The notes: generated from the letters alone by a model not told the origin. 64,000 bases of DNA from Phenylobacterium conjunctum (GCF_042679085.1 NZ_JBHTLQ010000007.1:58622-122621); one strand, 5' to 3'; counted from the first letter of the stretch, positions 17,157 through 24,614 are shown. Made by a program: numbers and translations.

Positions 17157-17193
17157 TTACACCCGTAATCTCGGCTGGAGATTACGGGTGTGA
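17157..17193. promoter_or_regulatory. BlaI-type operator: long perfect inverted repeat
   Basis: Arms ACACCCGTAATCTC (17159-17172) and GAGATTACGGGTGT (17178-17191) are exact reverse complements around GGCTG. Each half is itself a small dyad: TTAC-N4-GTAA at 17157-17168 and TTAC-N4-GTGA at 17182-17193. This fits two repressor dimers side by side. It fills most of the 57-bp gap between the upstream hydrolase gene and the repressor gene, and ends close to the repressor start codon. Confidence 0.75.
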
Positions 17194-17210
17194 AACCAAC
17201 TGTCAAGCTG

Positions 17211-19136
17211 TCAGAGCGCCGGGACGATCGGCAGTTCGATCGAGCTGGCCGTGGCGCCGCCGGTCCAGATCCGCTGGGTCGCCTTCTTGTAGTCGCCGGG
17301 CTTGGCGAAGAAGGGGTTGGAGACGAAGGTCTGTGGATTGCGGTCGTAGAGCGGGAACAGGCTCGACTGCACCTGCACCATGATCCGGTGTCCGGGCAGG
17401 AAGACGTGGTTGGCCGGCGGCAGGTCGAACCGGTAGGCCAGGGTCTTGCCCGCCGCGATGGCGGTCGGCTTCTCCAGGCTCTCGCGGTAACGGCCGCGGA
17501 AGATGTCGATGCCGACGCCCAGCTGGAAGCCGCCCATCTCCGGATAGGACGGGACCTCGTCCGGATAGACATCGATCAGCTTCACCACCCAGTCGCTGTC
17601 CGTGCCGGTTGTCGACGCGAACAGGTTCACGACCGGCGCGCCCGCAATCCGCATCGGCGCAGTCAAGGGCTCAGAGACGAAGGTCAGCACATCGGGACGG
17701 CCGTCCACGAACCGCTGGTCGGTCACCAGCCAGCGCTTCCAGGCGTCGCCATCGGCGAACACCACCGGCCGGGGCAGGTAGGGGACGGGCTTGTTCGGAT
17801 CGGCGACGTACTCTTCAAAGCCGGCCGGGCCGGTCGGCGCGGTGAAGCTCAGCCTGCCGCCGGCCTGGAGGTAGAGCGGCTTGGAGGCGGTCGAGCAGCC
17901 CTTGGCGCAGGCGAGCGGATAACGGTCCATCCGGCTCCAGCGGTTCATGCCGGTCTCGTAGATCAGCACCGGCGGGGTGTCGGCCTTGGGCGCGGCCGTC
18001 TTCAGCTGGGCGTCCAGGAAGGGCTTCATCACCTGGGTGCGGAACTCGGTGGCGGTGTCGCCGGAGAACTTCAGCGCGCCCAGGCTGGAGCCATCGTAGT
18101 TGACGCCCGAATGCCGCCACGGGCCCAGCACGATGGAGAGCTTGTCGTTGGCGGTGTCCTTGGGCTCCATCGCCTCATAGGTGTGGATGGCGCCGTAGAT
18201 GTCCTCCTGGTCCCACAGGGAGCCGACAATCATGGTCGGGACCTTCAGCGGCGTCTTGGCCAGCAGGAGGTCGAGCGCTTGCTCCTGCCAGAAGCTGTCC
18301 CAGGCCGGATGCTCGGAGATCTTCCGCCAGAAGGGCAGCTGATCGAGGCCGTTGGCCTTGGCGTAGTCGCCGGCCGACCCCGCGCGCAGGAAGCCGTCAT
18401 AGTCATCGTGGACTGTGCGCGGCACGGCGTCGCCGGCGCCCTTCTGCACCGTCTGGCGGTGCATGTAGTCGAAGTTGGTCTGGCGGAACGCGCCGTTGTG
18501 GAACCAGTCGTCGCCCTTCCAGCCGTCGACCATCGGGCTCATCGGCACAGCGGCCTTTAAGGCCGGGTGCGGATCCAGCAGGGCCATCAGCACTGTGAAG
18601 CCCTCGTAGGACGAGCCGATCATGCCGACCCGGCCATTGGTCTCGGCCACGTTCTTCACCAGCCAGTCGATGGTGTCGTAGGCGTCGGTGGAGTGGTCGA
18701 TCCCCGTGGCGTTCAGCGGCCCCCGCGGCGGCCGCGTCATGACGTAGTCGCCCTCGGAGCCGTACTTGCCGCGGATATCCTGGAAGACCCGGATGTAGCC
18801 GCCGTCCTGGACGAACACCTCATCGCCCTGGGACAGGGTGGCGAGCATGTTGGGGGAGACGTCGCGCTCGGCGCGTTTGCGGGCGTTGTAGGGCGTGCGG
18901 GTCAGGATGATCGGGGCGTCCTTCACCCCCTTGGGCAGCACGATGACGGTGTAGAGCTTCACCCCATCGCGCATGGGGATCATCACTTCGCGCTTCTCGT
19001 AGTTCGCGTTCGCCTGCACCGGCTTGAAGGCTGCCGGGATGTCCGGGGTCATCGGGGATGTTTGCGCCAGGGCGGGGGCGGCGACGGCCAGGGCGGCCAG
19101 AGCGGCGGCGACCTTCAGGGTGCGGGGCAGGGACAT
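17211..19136 (-). CDS. CocE/NonD family hydrolase (X-Pro dipeptidyl-peptidase-like)
   Basis: A secreted 641-aa alpha/beta-hydrolase of the CocE/NonD family, which includes cocaine esterase, alpha-amino-acid esterases and glutaryl-7-ACA acylases. It has a signal peptide (cut after PALA, about residue 23), the N-terminal strand EVMIPMRDGVKLYTVIVLPKG, RTPYNAR, the nucleophile motif GSSYEG with Ser175, and the C-terminal jelly-roll (VVNLFASTTGTDSDWVVKLIDVYPDE, and PGHRIMVQVQSSLFPLYDRNPQT). Substrate unknown; acylated amino acids or peptides are likely. It lies upstream of the BlaI/M56 operon on the same strand, but the operator between them argues for separate control. Confidence 0.92.
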   Translation of the reverse strand: MSLPRTLKVAAALAALAVAAPALAQTSPMTPDIPAAFKPVQANANYEKREVMIPMRDGVKLYTVIVLPKGVKDAPIILTRTPYNARKRAERDVSPNMLATLSQGDEVFVQDGGYIRVFQDIRGKYGSEGDYVMTRPPRGPLNATGIDHSTDAYDTIDWLVKNVAETNGRVGMIGSSYEGFTVLMALLDPHPALKAAVPMSPMVDGWKGDDWFHNGAFRQTNFDYMHRQTVQKGAGDAVPRTVHDDYDGFLRAGSAGDYAKANGLDQLPFWRKISEHPAWDSFWQEQALDLLLAKTPLKVPTMIVGSLWDQEDIYGAIHTYEAMEPKDTANDKLSIVLGPWRHSGVNYDGSSLGALKFSGDTATEFRTQVMKPFLDAQLKTAAPKADTPPVLIYETGMNRWSRMDRYPLACAKGCSTASKPLYLQAGGRLSFTAPTGPAGFEEYVADPNKPVPYLPRPVVFADGDAWKRWLVTDQRFVDGRPDVLTFVSEPLTAPMRIAGAPVVNLFASTTGTDSDWVVKLIDVYPDEVPSYPEMGGFQLGVGIDIFRGRYRESLEKPTAIAAGKTLAYRFDLPPANHVFLPGHRIMVQVQSSLFPLYDRNPQTFVSNPFFAKPGDYKKATQRIWTGGATASSIELPIVPAL

Positions 19137-19194
19137 GCGACTCCTCGAACAGCAGAGGTCAGACCCTAGCCACGGCGCCCCACGGTAACAATTC

Positions 19195-19209
19195 TTAACG
19201 CGCCGTTTA
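19195..19209. promoter_or_regulatory. CtrA-box-like site
   Basis: TTAA-N7-TTTA matches the Caulobacter CtrA consensus TTAA-N7-TTAA with one mismatch. It lies about 50 bp upstream of the FliK-like gene, in a short AT-rich patch between divergent genes. CtrA controls flagellar genes in Caulobacterales, which fits the downstream pair. Confidence 0.45.
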
Positions 19210-19258
19210 CCAAGGCGTCTCTAAAGTGCGCCTAGGCTCAAACCGATGGGGTTTGCGA

Positions 19259-20350
19259 GTGGCGCTCTCGCCGATCAGAGGGCCAGCGGGCGCACCGTTG
19301 GCCACGGCGATCGCCGGGGCGATCAGGTCTCCGGCGAACGAGATCGCGCGCATCCAGGAGATCGAGCGCGCCGGCCCCATCTACGGGCCTCGCCGCGTCC
19401 CTGACGCCGACAAGCCCCAGACCCCCGCAACCCCGGCCTCCGCGACCCAGCTCGCGGCCCAGGACGCCGCGGCCCGCCAGGATGGACTGGGGCCGCTGAT
19501 CGCCGACCTGCGCCAGGCCCTGGGCCGCAAGCCCCTGCCGCCGGCCGCCCGCGCCGCCGCCGCCCAGGTGATGATGCAGCTGGCGCCCATGGGGCCCGAG
19601 GTCGAGGCCAGGGACGTCATGAAGGCCTTGTCCAATTCAGGCCTGCTGCTGGAGGCCAAGATCGCCGCCGAGCCCCAGGCCTCGCCCATCGGGGTGGACC
19701 TGAAGGCCGCCTTGCTGGTCCTGCGCCAGGCCCTGACCCAGGGGCTGCCGAGGGACTCGGTTCGCACGCCGGGCAAGCCCACCGCGCAGCGGCCGCCGCC
19801 GCCCTATCGCGGCGGGCCGACCACGCCCCAGCGTCCGGCGGCCTCCAGCCTTAGCCACGATGCCGAGATCCCGGCGGTGCTGCGCCAGCTGGCCGACGAG
19901 ACTGACGCCGCCATCGCCCGCACCGAGTTGTTGCAGATCGCCTCGCTGCCGTCGCCGCACGACCTGTCAGAGGCCGGAGAGGTCACGCGCTGGGTGTTCG
20001 AGGCGCCGGTGGCGACCCAGCAGGGCGCGGCCATGGTGCAGTTCGAGATCCGCCGCGAAGGCCGCGGGACCGGCCGCGACCGGGAGGAGGGCGCCATCTG
20101 GCGGACCCGCTTCTCGCTGGACATTCCGCCGGTTGGGCCGGTAGAGGCCCACCTGACCCTGGCCCACGGCCATCTGGGCGTGGCGCTCTGGGCCCAGTCC
20201 GCGGACGGCGCCGAGCGCCTGCGGACACGCGCCGAGAGCCTGAACGCTAGCCTGGCGGCGGCCAGCCTGCCGGCCGATGTGGCCGTCTATCACGGAACCC
20301 CCGCCGCGCCGTCGCCGACGGCGGGCAAGCTGGTGGACCAGGTGCTATGA
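19259..20350 (+). CDS. FliK-like flagellar hook-length control C-terminal domain protein
   Basis: A protein of about 363 aa with a Pro/Ala-rich, probably disordered first two thirds and a C-terminal Flg_hook (FliK-C) type domain at about 255-345: GAAMVQFEIRREGRG, TRFSLDIPPVGPVEAHLTLAHGHLGVALWAQSADGAERLR, then SLPADVAVYHGTP. FliK-C contacts the FlhB cytoplasmic domain and switches export specificity when the hook is complete. The start codon is uncertain; the GTG at 19259 has GGGG at good spacing, with GTG at 19226 and TTG at 19253 as alternatives. Its stop overlaps the FlhB-like gene (ATGA). No other flagellar genes are in the window. Confidence 0.75.
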   Translation: MALSPIRGPAGAPLATAIAGAIRSPANEIARIQEIERAGPIYGPRRVPDADKPQTPATPASATQLAAQDAAARQDGLGPLIADLRQALGRKPLPPAARAAAAQVMMQLAPMGPEVEARDVMKALSNSGLLLEAKIAAEPQASPIGVDLKAALLVLRQALTQGLPRDSVRTPGKPTAQRPPPPYRGGPTTPQRPAASSLSHDAEIPAVLRQLADETDAAIARTELLQIASLPSPHDLSEAGEVTRWVFEAPVATQQGAAMVQFEIRREGRGTGRDREEGAIWRTRFSLDIPPVGPVEAHLTLAHGHLGVALWAQSADGAERLRTRAESLNASLAAASLPADVAVYHGTPAAPSPTAGKLVDQVL

Positions 20351-20613
20351 CCGACCAGGCCGCCCATCGCCGGGTCGCCGTGGCCCTGAAATACGACGCC
20401 CCCGGCGCGCCCAAGGTCGTGGCCTCCGGCGCGGGGCTGACCGGGGACAAGATCATCGCCGTGGCCCAGGCCCACGGCGTGCCGATGACCTACAACCCGC
20501 CACTCGCCCAGGCGCTTTCGACCCTGGAGCTGGAGACGGAGATTCCGGAGCGGCTGTACGTGGCCGTGGCCGAGGTGCTGAGCTTCCTGCTTGCCGCGGC
20601 CGAGCCAGACTAG
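20347..20613 (+). CDS. FhlB-like protein (stand-alone FlhB cytoplasmic domain)
   Basis: An 88-aa protein equal to the C-terminal cytoplasmic part of FlhB/YscU after the autocleavage point: VAVALKYDAPGAPKVVASGAGLTG, then AQAHGVPMTYNPPLAQALSTL and EIPERLYVAVAEVLSFLL. It has no membrane domain and no NPTH autocleavage motif, beginning almost exactly where cleaved FlhB-C would begin. Such FhlB proteins can partly substitute for FlhB-C in some bacteria. It is translationally coupled to the FliK-like gene, whose product is the known partner of this domain. It converges with purQ, sharing 4 bp. Confidence 0.85.
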   Translation: MTDQAAHRRVAVALKYDAPGAPKVVASGAGLTGDKIIAVAQAHGVPMTYNPPLAQALSTLELETEIPERLYVAVAEVLSFLLAAAEPD

Positions 20614-21272
20614 GCGCTGGCGAGCGCGCTCTGGAACAGGATGGCGCCGTCGGCGGAGCCCAGTTCCGGCTCGAAGGCGCGGTCCGGGTGGGGCATCAGG
20701 CCGAGCACATTGCCCTTGGCGTTGATGATGCCGGCGATGTTGTCGACCGAGCCGTTGGGGTTTTCCAGATAGCGGAACACCACCTGGCCCTCGCCCTCGA
20801 TGCGGGCCAGGGTTTCGGGCTCGGCGAAGAAGTTTCCCTCGCCATTGCCGACCGTCATGGTCACCTCGCGGCGGCCGCCATAGCCGGCGGTGAAGCGGGT
20901 CTGGGCGTTGGTGACTTCCAGCGCGACCGGCTTGCAGACGTACTTGAGCTTCTCGTTGCGGAGCAGGGCGCCGGGCAGGAGGCCCGTCTCGCACAGCACC
21001 TGGAAGCCGTTGCAGATCCCGACGGTGGCGACGCCGCGCTCGGCCGCGGTCTTCACTTCCGCCATCACCGGCGAGAGCGCCGCCATGGCGCCGCAGCGCA
21101 GGTAGTCGCCGTAGGAGAAGCCGCCGGGCAGCACGATCAGGTCGAGGCCGGAGGGCAGGGCCGTTTCGGCGTGCCAGACCATCTCCACCTTGGCGCCCGT
21201 GGAGCGCTCGATGGCGACCTGGCAGTCGCGGTCGCAGTTGGAGCCCGGGAAGACGATGACGGCGGCTTTCAT
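20610..21272 (-). CDS. purQ: Phosphoribosylformylglycinamidine synthase subunit I (glutaminase)
   Basis: A 220-aa class I glutamine amidotransferase that supplies ammonia to PurL. The nucleophile is Cys87 in GVATVGICNGFQ, and the catalytic His/Glu are in the C-terminal PHPDRAFE motif. The N-terminus VIVFPGSNCDRD is also typical. It is the last gene of the purC-purS-lipoprotein-DUF3291-purQ run, 11 bp after the DUF3291 gene. Identification is secure. Confidence 0.97.
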   Translation of the reverse strand: MKAAVIVFPGSNCDRDCQVAIERSTGAKVEMVWHAETALPSGLDLIVLPGGFSYGDYLRCGAMAALSPVMAEVKTAAERGVATVGICNGFQVLCETGLLPGALLRNEKLKYVCKPVALEVTNAQTRFTAGYGGRREVTMTVGNGEGNFFAEPETLARIEGEGQVVFRYLENPNGSVDNIAGIINAKGNVLGLMPHPDRAFEPELGSADGAILFQSALASA

Positions 21273-21283
21273 GGGGCGGCTCC

Positions 21284-21757
21284 TTAATTGGCGTCGGCGG
21301 AAAAGGCCAGATCGGGGGCGGGGAAACGGCTGCGGAAATCGAAGGCCTCGGACGTCGAGCCCAGCTCCGCAAGCAGCTTCAGGCGTCGGGCGCCCTCGAC
21401 CCCATCAGGGAGCTCGCCGGCAGGGATCCACCATAGCACGAAGGAGGGCCCGACGCTGGGCAGAAACCACTGCGCGCGGTCGCGGACATAGTCGCGATGA
21501 TCGGTGCGATAGACGAAGGCCGCCAGAGCCTCGGCGCTCTCCCAGACCGACAGGTTCAACAGGTAGTTCGGATCCTGGCCTTCGGCGGGCAGGGCGCTGT
21601 CGAAGCCTTCGCCCTTGGCGCGCCAGACGAAGCCCGGACTGGCCTCGGCCAGCGCATTGATGTGGTCCAACGCCTCGCGGAAGCCGGTGCTCTCCGGCGC
21701 CTCGAGAGGATGGCGCAGGGTGGCGACGTTGAACTGGGCCAGGTGGAAGCCGCTCAT
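21284..21757 (-). CDS. DUF3291 family protein
   Basis: A 157-aa soluble protein of the DUF3291 family, which has a dimeric alpha/beta-barrel (ABM/EthD-like) look. Features are the N-terminal HLAQFNVATLRHPLEAP, the HINALAEASPGFVWRAKGEG segment, NLSVWESAEALAAFVYRTDHRDYVRDRAQWF and the C-terminal SFVLWWIPAGELPDGVEGARRL. Function unknown; a monooxygenase or stress role is only a guess. Its ATG overlaps the stop of the lipoprotein gene by 4 bp, and purQ follows 11 bp later, so it is embedded in a purine operon. Confidence 0.85.
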   Translation of the reverse strand: MSGFHLAQFNVATLRHPLEAPESTGFREALDHINALAEASPGFVWRAKGEGFDSALPAEGQDPNYLLNLSVWESAEALAAFVYRTDHRDYVRDRAQWFLPSVGPSFVLWWIPAGELPDGVEGARRLKLLAELGSTSEAFDFRSRFPAPDLAFSADAN

Positions 21758-22134
21758 TGGCCGCGCACCTTGGCGAGGCTGCGCAGGTAGGCGACCAACT
21801 CGTCGTATCCGGACTTGTCGCCATAGGGACAGCCATCCTCGACCATGCCCGCGGGCGTCGCGGTCTGGCGGACAATGGCCGGATGGCCGGCGCCGCCGGG
21901 CTCGGTGACCACATAGGACACATGGCCGTCGGCGGCGTTGTAGTAGCGATAGGGCTCGCCGGGCGCGGTGGCGCGGGTGAGCCCTGGCTCGGCGGCGATC
22001 TTCGCCGACAGGACGTCGAAGCCCTGGGCGCAGTCGAGCACGAGCGCGGCCGGCGCGGGCGCCTCGACCGGCTCCGGCGCGCAGGCGGACGTCAGGAGCA
22101 GGGCGCCGCCAAGGACGAGCCCCGCAGGCCTCAC
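21754..22134 (-). CDS. Small lipoprotein embedded in the purine operon
   Basis: A 126-aa protein starting at GTG 22134, which overlaps the purS stop (GTGA). It has a lipoprotein signal (M-R-P-A-G-L-V-L-G-G-A-L-L-L-T-S-A-C, lipobox TSAC) and a mature domain with two cysteines (DCAQGFD, GCPYGDK) and YRYYNAADGHVSYVVTEPG. No family is recognised. Overlaps on both sides mean it is translationally coupled to purS and DUF3291, which is odd for a periplasm-facing protein beside purine enzymes. Function unknown. Confidence 0.75.
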   Translation of the reverse strand: MRPAGLVLGGALLLTSACAPEPVEAPAPAALVLDCAQGFDVLSAKIAAEPGLTRATAPGEPYRYYNAADGHVSYVVTEPGGAGHPAIVRQTATPAGMVEDGCPYGDKSGYDELVAYLRSLAKVRGQ

Positions 22135-22370
22135 GCCAGCTCCACCCGGTAGCTTTCGATCACGGTGTTGGCGAGCAGCTTCTCGCACATCTGCTTGACC
22201 TCGGCCTCGGCGGCCGCGGCGTCCGACGCCTTCAGGTCGAACTCGATGGTCTTGCCGACCCGCACGCCTTCCACGCCGGACCAACCCAGGCCGTGCAGGG
22301 CGTTCTCGACAGCCTTGCCCTGGACGTCGAGGACGCCGGGCTTGAGGAACACATGGACTTTCGCGCGCAC
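22131..22370 (-). CDS. purS: Phosphoribosylformylglycinamidine synthase subunit PurS
   Basis: A 79-aa PurS, the small bridging subunit of the PurLQS complex. Family pattern seen: KVHVFLKPGVLDVQGKAVENALHGLGW, then VRVGKTIEFDL and the helix-strand end CEKLLANTVIESYRVEL. The start is GTG at 22370, whose G is the last base of the purC stop codon (TAGTG), a 1-bp overlap indicating coupling. Longer in-frame starts would run through purC and are rejected. Confidence 0.95.
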   Translation of the reverse strand: MRAKVHVFLKPGVLDVQGKAVENALHGLGWSGVEGVRVGKTIEFDLKASDAAAAEAEVKQMCEKLLANTVIESYRVELA

Positions 22371-23128
22371 TAGTGCAGGCCTCCTTGGATCACGGTCGGC
22401 ATTTCCTTCATCACCCCGAGCCGCCGGGCGACTTCGGTGTAGTTCTCGATGACATCGCCCAGGTCGCGCCGGAAGCGGTCCTTGTCCATCTTCTCGTTGG
22501 TCTGGGCGTCCCAGAGGCGGCAGCTGTCCGGGCTGATCTCGTCGGCCAGCATGACGCGGGCGTAGTCGCCTTCCCACAGCCGGCCGAACTCGACCTTGAA
22601 GTCGATCAGGCTGATCCCGACCGCGCCGAACGCGCCGTTCAGGAAGTCGTTGATGCGCAGGGTGAGCGCCATCATGTCGTCGATCTCCTGGGTCGAGGCC
22701 CAGTTGAAGGCGGTGATGTGCTCTTCGGTGACCATCGGATCCGACAGCTTGTCGTCCTTCAGGTAGAACTCGATGATCGAGCGCGGCAGGGCCTGGCCCT
22801 CCGGCAGGCCCAGGCGCTGCGACAAAGAGCCCGCGGCGACGTTGCGGCAAACCACCTGCAGCGGAATGATCTCGACCTCGCGGATCAGCTGCTCGCGCAG
22901 ATTTAGGCGCTTGATGAAGTGGTTCTGAACCCCAATCGAATTGAGGCGCGTCATAAAGTATTCGCTGATGCGATTATTGATGACGCCCTTGCCCTCCAGC
23001 ACGGCCTTCTTAGTCTCGTTGAAGGCTGACGTGTCGTCCTTGAAGTACTGGATCAGTGTTCCGGGTTCGGGCCCTTCGTAGAGGATCTTGGCCTTGCCTT
23101 CATAGATCTTCTTGCGGCGGGTGGTCAT
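22370..23128 (-). CDS. purC: SAICAR synthase
   Basis: A 252-aa phosphoribosylaminoimidazole-succinocarboxamide synthase, which joins CAIR and aspartate using ATP. The N-terminal KKIYEGKAKILYEG loop, FKDDTSAFN, the VCRNVAAGSLSQRLG motif, and DFKVEFGR and LADEISPDSCRLWD near the C-terminus are all diagnostic. SD GGAGAAGG precedes the ATG. It heads the purine operon. A promoter and a terminator-like hairpin lie in its leader, suggesting attenuation. Confidence 0.97.
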   Translation of the reverse strand: MTTRRKKIYEGKAKILYEGPEPGTLIQYFKDDTSAFNETKKAVLEGKGVINNRISEYFMTRLNSIGVQNHFIKRLNLREQLIREVEIIPLQVVCRNVAAGSLSQRLGLPEGQALPRSIIEFYLKDDKLSDPMVTEEHITAFNWASTQEIDDMMALTLRINDFLNGAFGAVGISLIDFKVEFGRLWEGDYARVMLADEISPDSCRLWDAQTNEKMDKDRFRRDLGDVIENYTEVARRLGVMKEMPTVIQGGLH

Positions 23129-23172
23129 TCATGCCTTCTCCACGCAGCGAGGGCTTGGCCGGCGCCGGAAAC

Positions 23173-23203
23173 AAAAACGCGCGCCGTTGGACCCAACAGC
23201 GCG
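23173..23203 (-). terminator. Terminator-like hairpin in the purC leader (candidate attenuator)
   Basis: Read on the minus strand, an 11-bp stem (arms 23193-23203 and 23180-23190, one G-U pair) is followed by CG and TTTTTG. It lies between the purC promoter and the purC start, with the T-run 45 bp before the ATG. No minus-strand gene precedes it, so it would stop purC transcripts early, or end a short leader RNA of about 65 nt. Confidence 0.6.
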
Positions 23204-23243
23204 ACGATCGCGACTCGACCTCTCGCTCAAACGAGGCGGAAGG

Positions 23244-23272
23244 ATTCTAGCGGACCGGACGCCGTTCGGCAA
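23244..23272 (-). promoter_or_regulatory. purC promoter
   Basis: On the minus strand TTGCCG (23267-23272) and TAGAAT (23244-23249) are spaced 17 bp. Read as the Caulobacter housekeeping pattern, TTGCCGA-N14-GCTAGAAT fits TTGACGS-N10-14-GCTANAWC closely. It is the best promoter match noticed in the window. Confidence 0.65.
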
Positions 23273-23346
23273 ACAGCCGCCCCCAGGCCGCCCCCTTGCA
23301 ACGCCCGCCCCTGCACCCAAACTGGTGGATGAAGCGCCGCTTTCGA

Positions 23347-23375
23347 TTGCGGCCCGACCCGTCCAGGGATACAGA
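23347..23375 (+). promoter_or_regulatory. Candidate promoter of the zeta-inhibitor gene
   Basis: TTGCGG (23347-23352) and TACAGA (23370-23375) with 17-bp spacing lie about 30 bp before the ATG at 23405. The -10 is only a partial match. The leader would be about 20-25 nt and has no strong Shine-Dalgarno sequence. Confidence 0.4.
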
Positions 23376-23404
23376 ACCCGCGACCGACACCATCTGGGAC
23401 CGAC

Positions 23405-23728
23405 ATGACGACCTTCGACAATCGCGAACGTGGCTTCGAGAACAAGTTCGCGCTGGACCAGGAACAAGAGTTCAAGGCGGGGGCGCGGCGCAACAAGCTG
23501 CTGGGCCAATGGGCCGCCGGGCTCATGGGTCTGCAAGGCGACAACATCGACGAGTACGCCAAGGCGGTGGTGAAGTCCGACTTCGAACTGCCGGGCGATG
23601 ATGACGTGCTGCGCAAGGTCTTCGAAGACCTCAAGGGCTCGGGCGTCGCCGTCAGCGAAGGCGAAGTGCGGATGAAGATGGACGAGCTGCTCGCCGTCGC
23701 CCGCGACCAGGTGAAGAACGGCCTCTAA
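23405..23728 (+). CDS. DUF1476 protein, F1-ATPase inhibitor zeta subunit
   Basis: A 107-aa helical protein of the DUF1476 family, shown in alphaproteobacteria such as Paracoccus to be the zeta inhibitor that blocks ATP hydrolysis by F1F0-ATPase. The N-terminal segment MTTFDNRERGFENKFALDQE is the inhibitory region in the family. The helices ARRNKLLGQWAAGLMGL, YAKAVVKSDFELPGDDDVLRKVFEDL and the final DELLAVARDQVKNGL match the conserved four-helix core. It is monocistronic with its own terminator and is divergent from purC. Confidence 0.93.
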   Translation: MTTFDNRERGFENKFALDQEQEFKAGARRNKLLGQWAAGLMGLQGDNIDEYAKAVVKSDFELPGDDDVLRKVFEDLKGSGVAVSEGEVRMKMDELLAVARDQVKNGL

Positions 23729-23754
23729 GGCCCGCTCCACCGGACGAGATTTCG

Positions 23755-23784
23755 AAACGCCGCTCCAACCGGGGCGGCGTTTTT
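23755..23784 (+). terminator. Rho-independent terminator of the zeta-inhibitor gene
   Basis: A 12-bp stem with one G-U pair (23755-23766 with 23771-23782) and loop AACC runs into a T-run (23780-23784). Confidence 0.88.
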
Positions 23785-23844
23785 CGTTTGGGCGCCGTTG
23801 CGGCGCCTGATCCAATCAACAGTGAACAAGCCAGGGAGGCCCAG

Positions 23845-24579
23845 ATGACCGAGATCCTCACCGTCGAGCGCCGCGACGCCGTCGACTATGTGACCCTGAA
23901 CCGGCCCGAGCGGCTGAACGCGCTGAACCAGCCGCTGACCGACGCCCTCCTGGCCTATTTCGAGGCGCGCCGTCGCGACACCGAATGCCGCCTGATCGTC
24001 CTGGCCGCCGCCGGCCGCGCCTTCTGCTCCGGCGCGGACCTGAAGGCCGGCGGCCAGCCCGACGCCCTGCGCGACGGCCCCAATGGCGACTGGACCCTGC
24101 GCGACCTCCTGAAGGCCATGCGCGCCTGCCCGCAGCCCATCGTCACCCTGGTTCAGGGCGCGGCGGCCGGCGGCGGCCTGGCCATCGTGCTGGCCAGCGA
24201 CATCATCGTGGCCGGCGAGACCGCCGCCTTCCACCCGGCCTTCATCAAGATCGGCCTGTCCGGCTCGGAGCTGGCGGCCAGCTGGCGCCTGCAGCGCCTG
24301 CTGGGCCAGGCCGTGGCCCGCGACATGCTGCTCACCGGCCGGCCGATGAAGGCCGAGGAAGCCCTGGCCCGCGGCCTCGTCTCCCGCCTGGTCCCCGACG
24401 ATCAACTGGCGGCCGAGGGCGAGGCGATCGCGGCCGACCTCCTGAAGGCCGCGCCGGACGCCCTGCGGATCTCCAAGCGGACCTTTGACGGCACGCTCGA
24501 GGCGACCAGCTTCGAGACGGCCCTGGAGCTGGAAGAACGCGGCCAGATCCAGGCGATCCGGGCGATGCGGCGGGGGTGA
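23845..24579 (+). CDS. Crotonase-fold enoyl-CoA hydratase/isomerase family protein
   Basis: A 244-aa crotonase-fold protein. The oxyanion-hole segments AAGRAFCSGADLKAG and QGAAAGGGLAIVLASDI are clear, as is the C-terminal EALARGLVSRLVP region. Alignment by eye to rat crotonase places Ala and Phe where the two catalytic Glu residues (144 and 164) should be, so it is probably not a standard hydratase; isomerase, hydrolase or dehalogenase chemistry within the superfamily is possible. The ATG at 23845 follows GGGAGG. Monocistronic. Confidence 0.88.
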   Translation: MTEILTVERRDAVDYVTLNRPERLNALNQPLTDALLAYFEARRRDTECRLIVLAAAGRAFCSGADLKAGGQPDALRDGPNGDWTLRDLLKAMRACPQPIVTLVQGAAAGGGLAIVLASDIIVAGETAAFHPAFIKIGLSGSELAASWRLQRLLGQAVARDMLLTGRPMKAEEALARGLVSRLVPDDQLAAEGEAIAADLLKAAPDALRISKRTFDGTLEATSFETALELEERGQIQAIRAMRRG

Positions 24580-24585
24580 CCTTGT

Positions 24586-24614
24586 CCCCTCTCCCCATGG
24601 GGTGGGGAGAGGGG
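24586..24614. repeat. Perfect GC-rich hairpin after the crotonase gene
   Basis: CCCCTCTCCCC (24586-24596) and GGGGAGAGGGG (24604-24614) pair exactly around ATGGGGT. There is no T-run. The motif resembles hairpin halves at 36046-36194 and is probably a dispersed intergenic repeat that may also end transcription. Confidence 0.6.
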
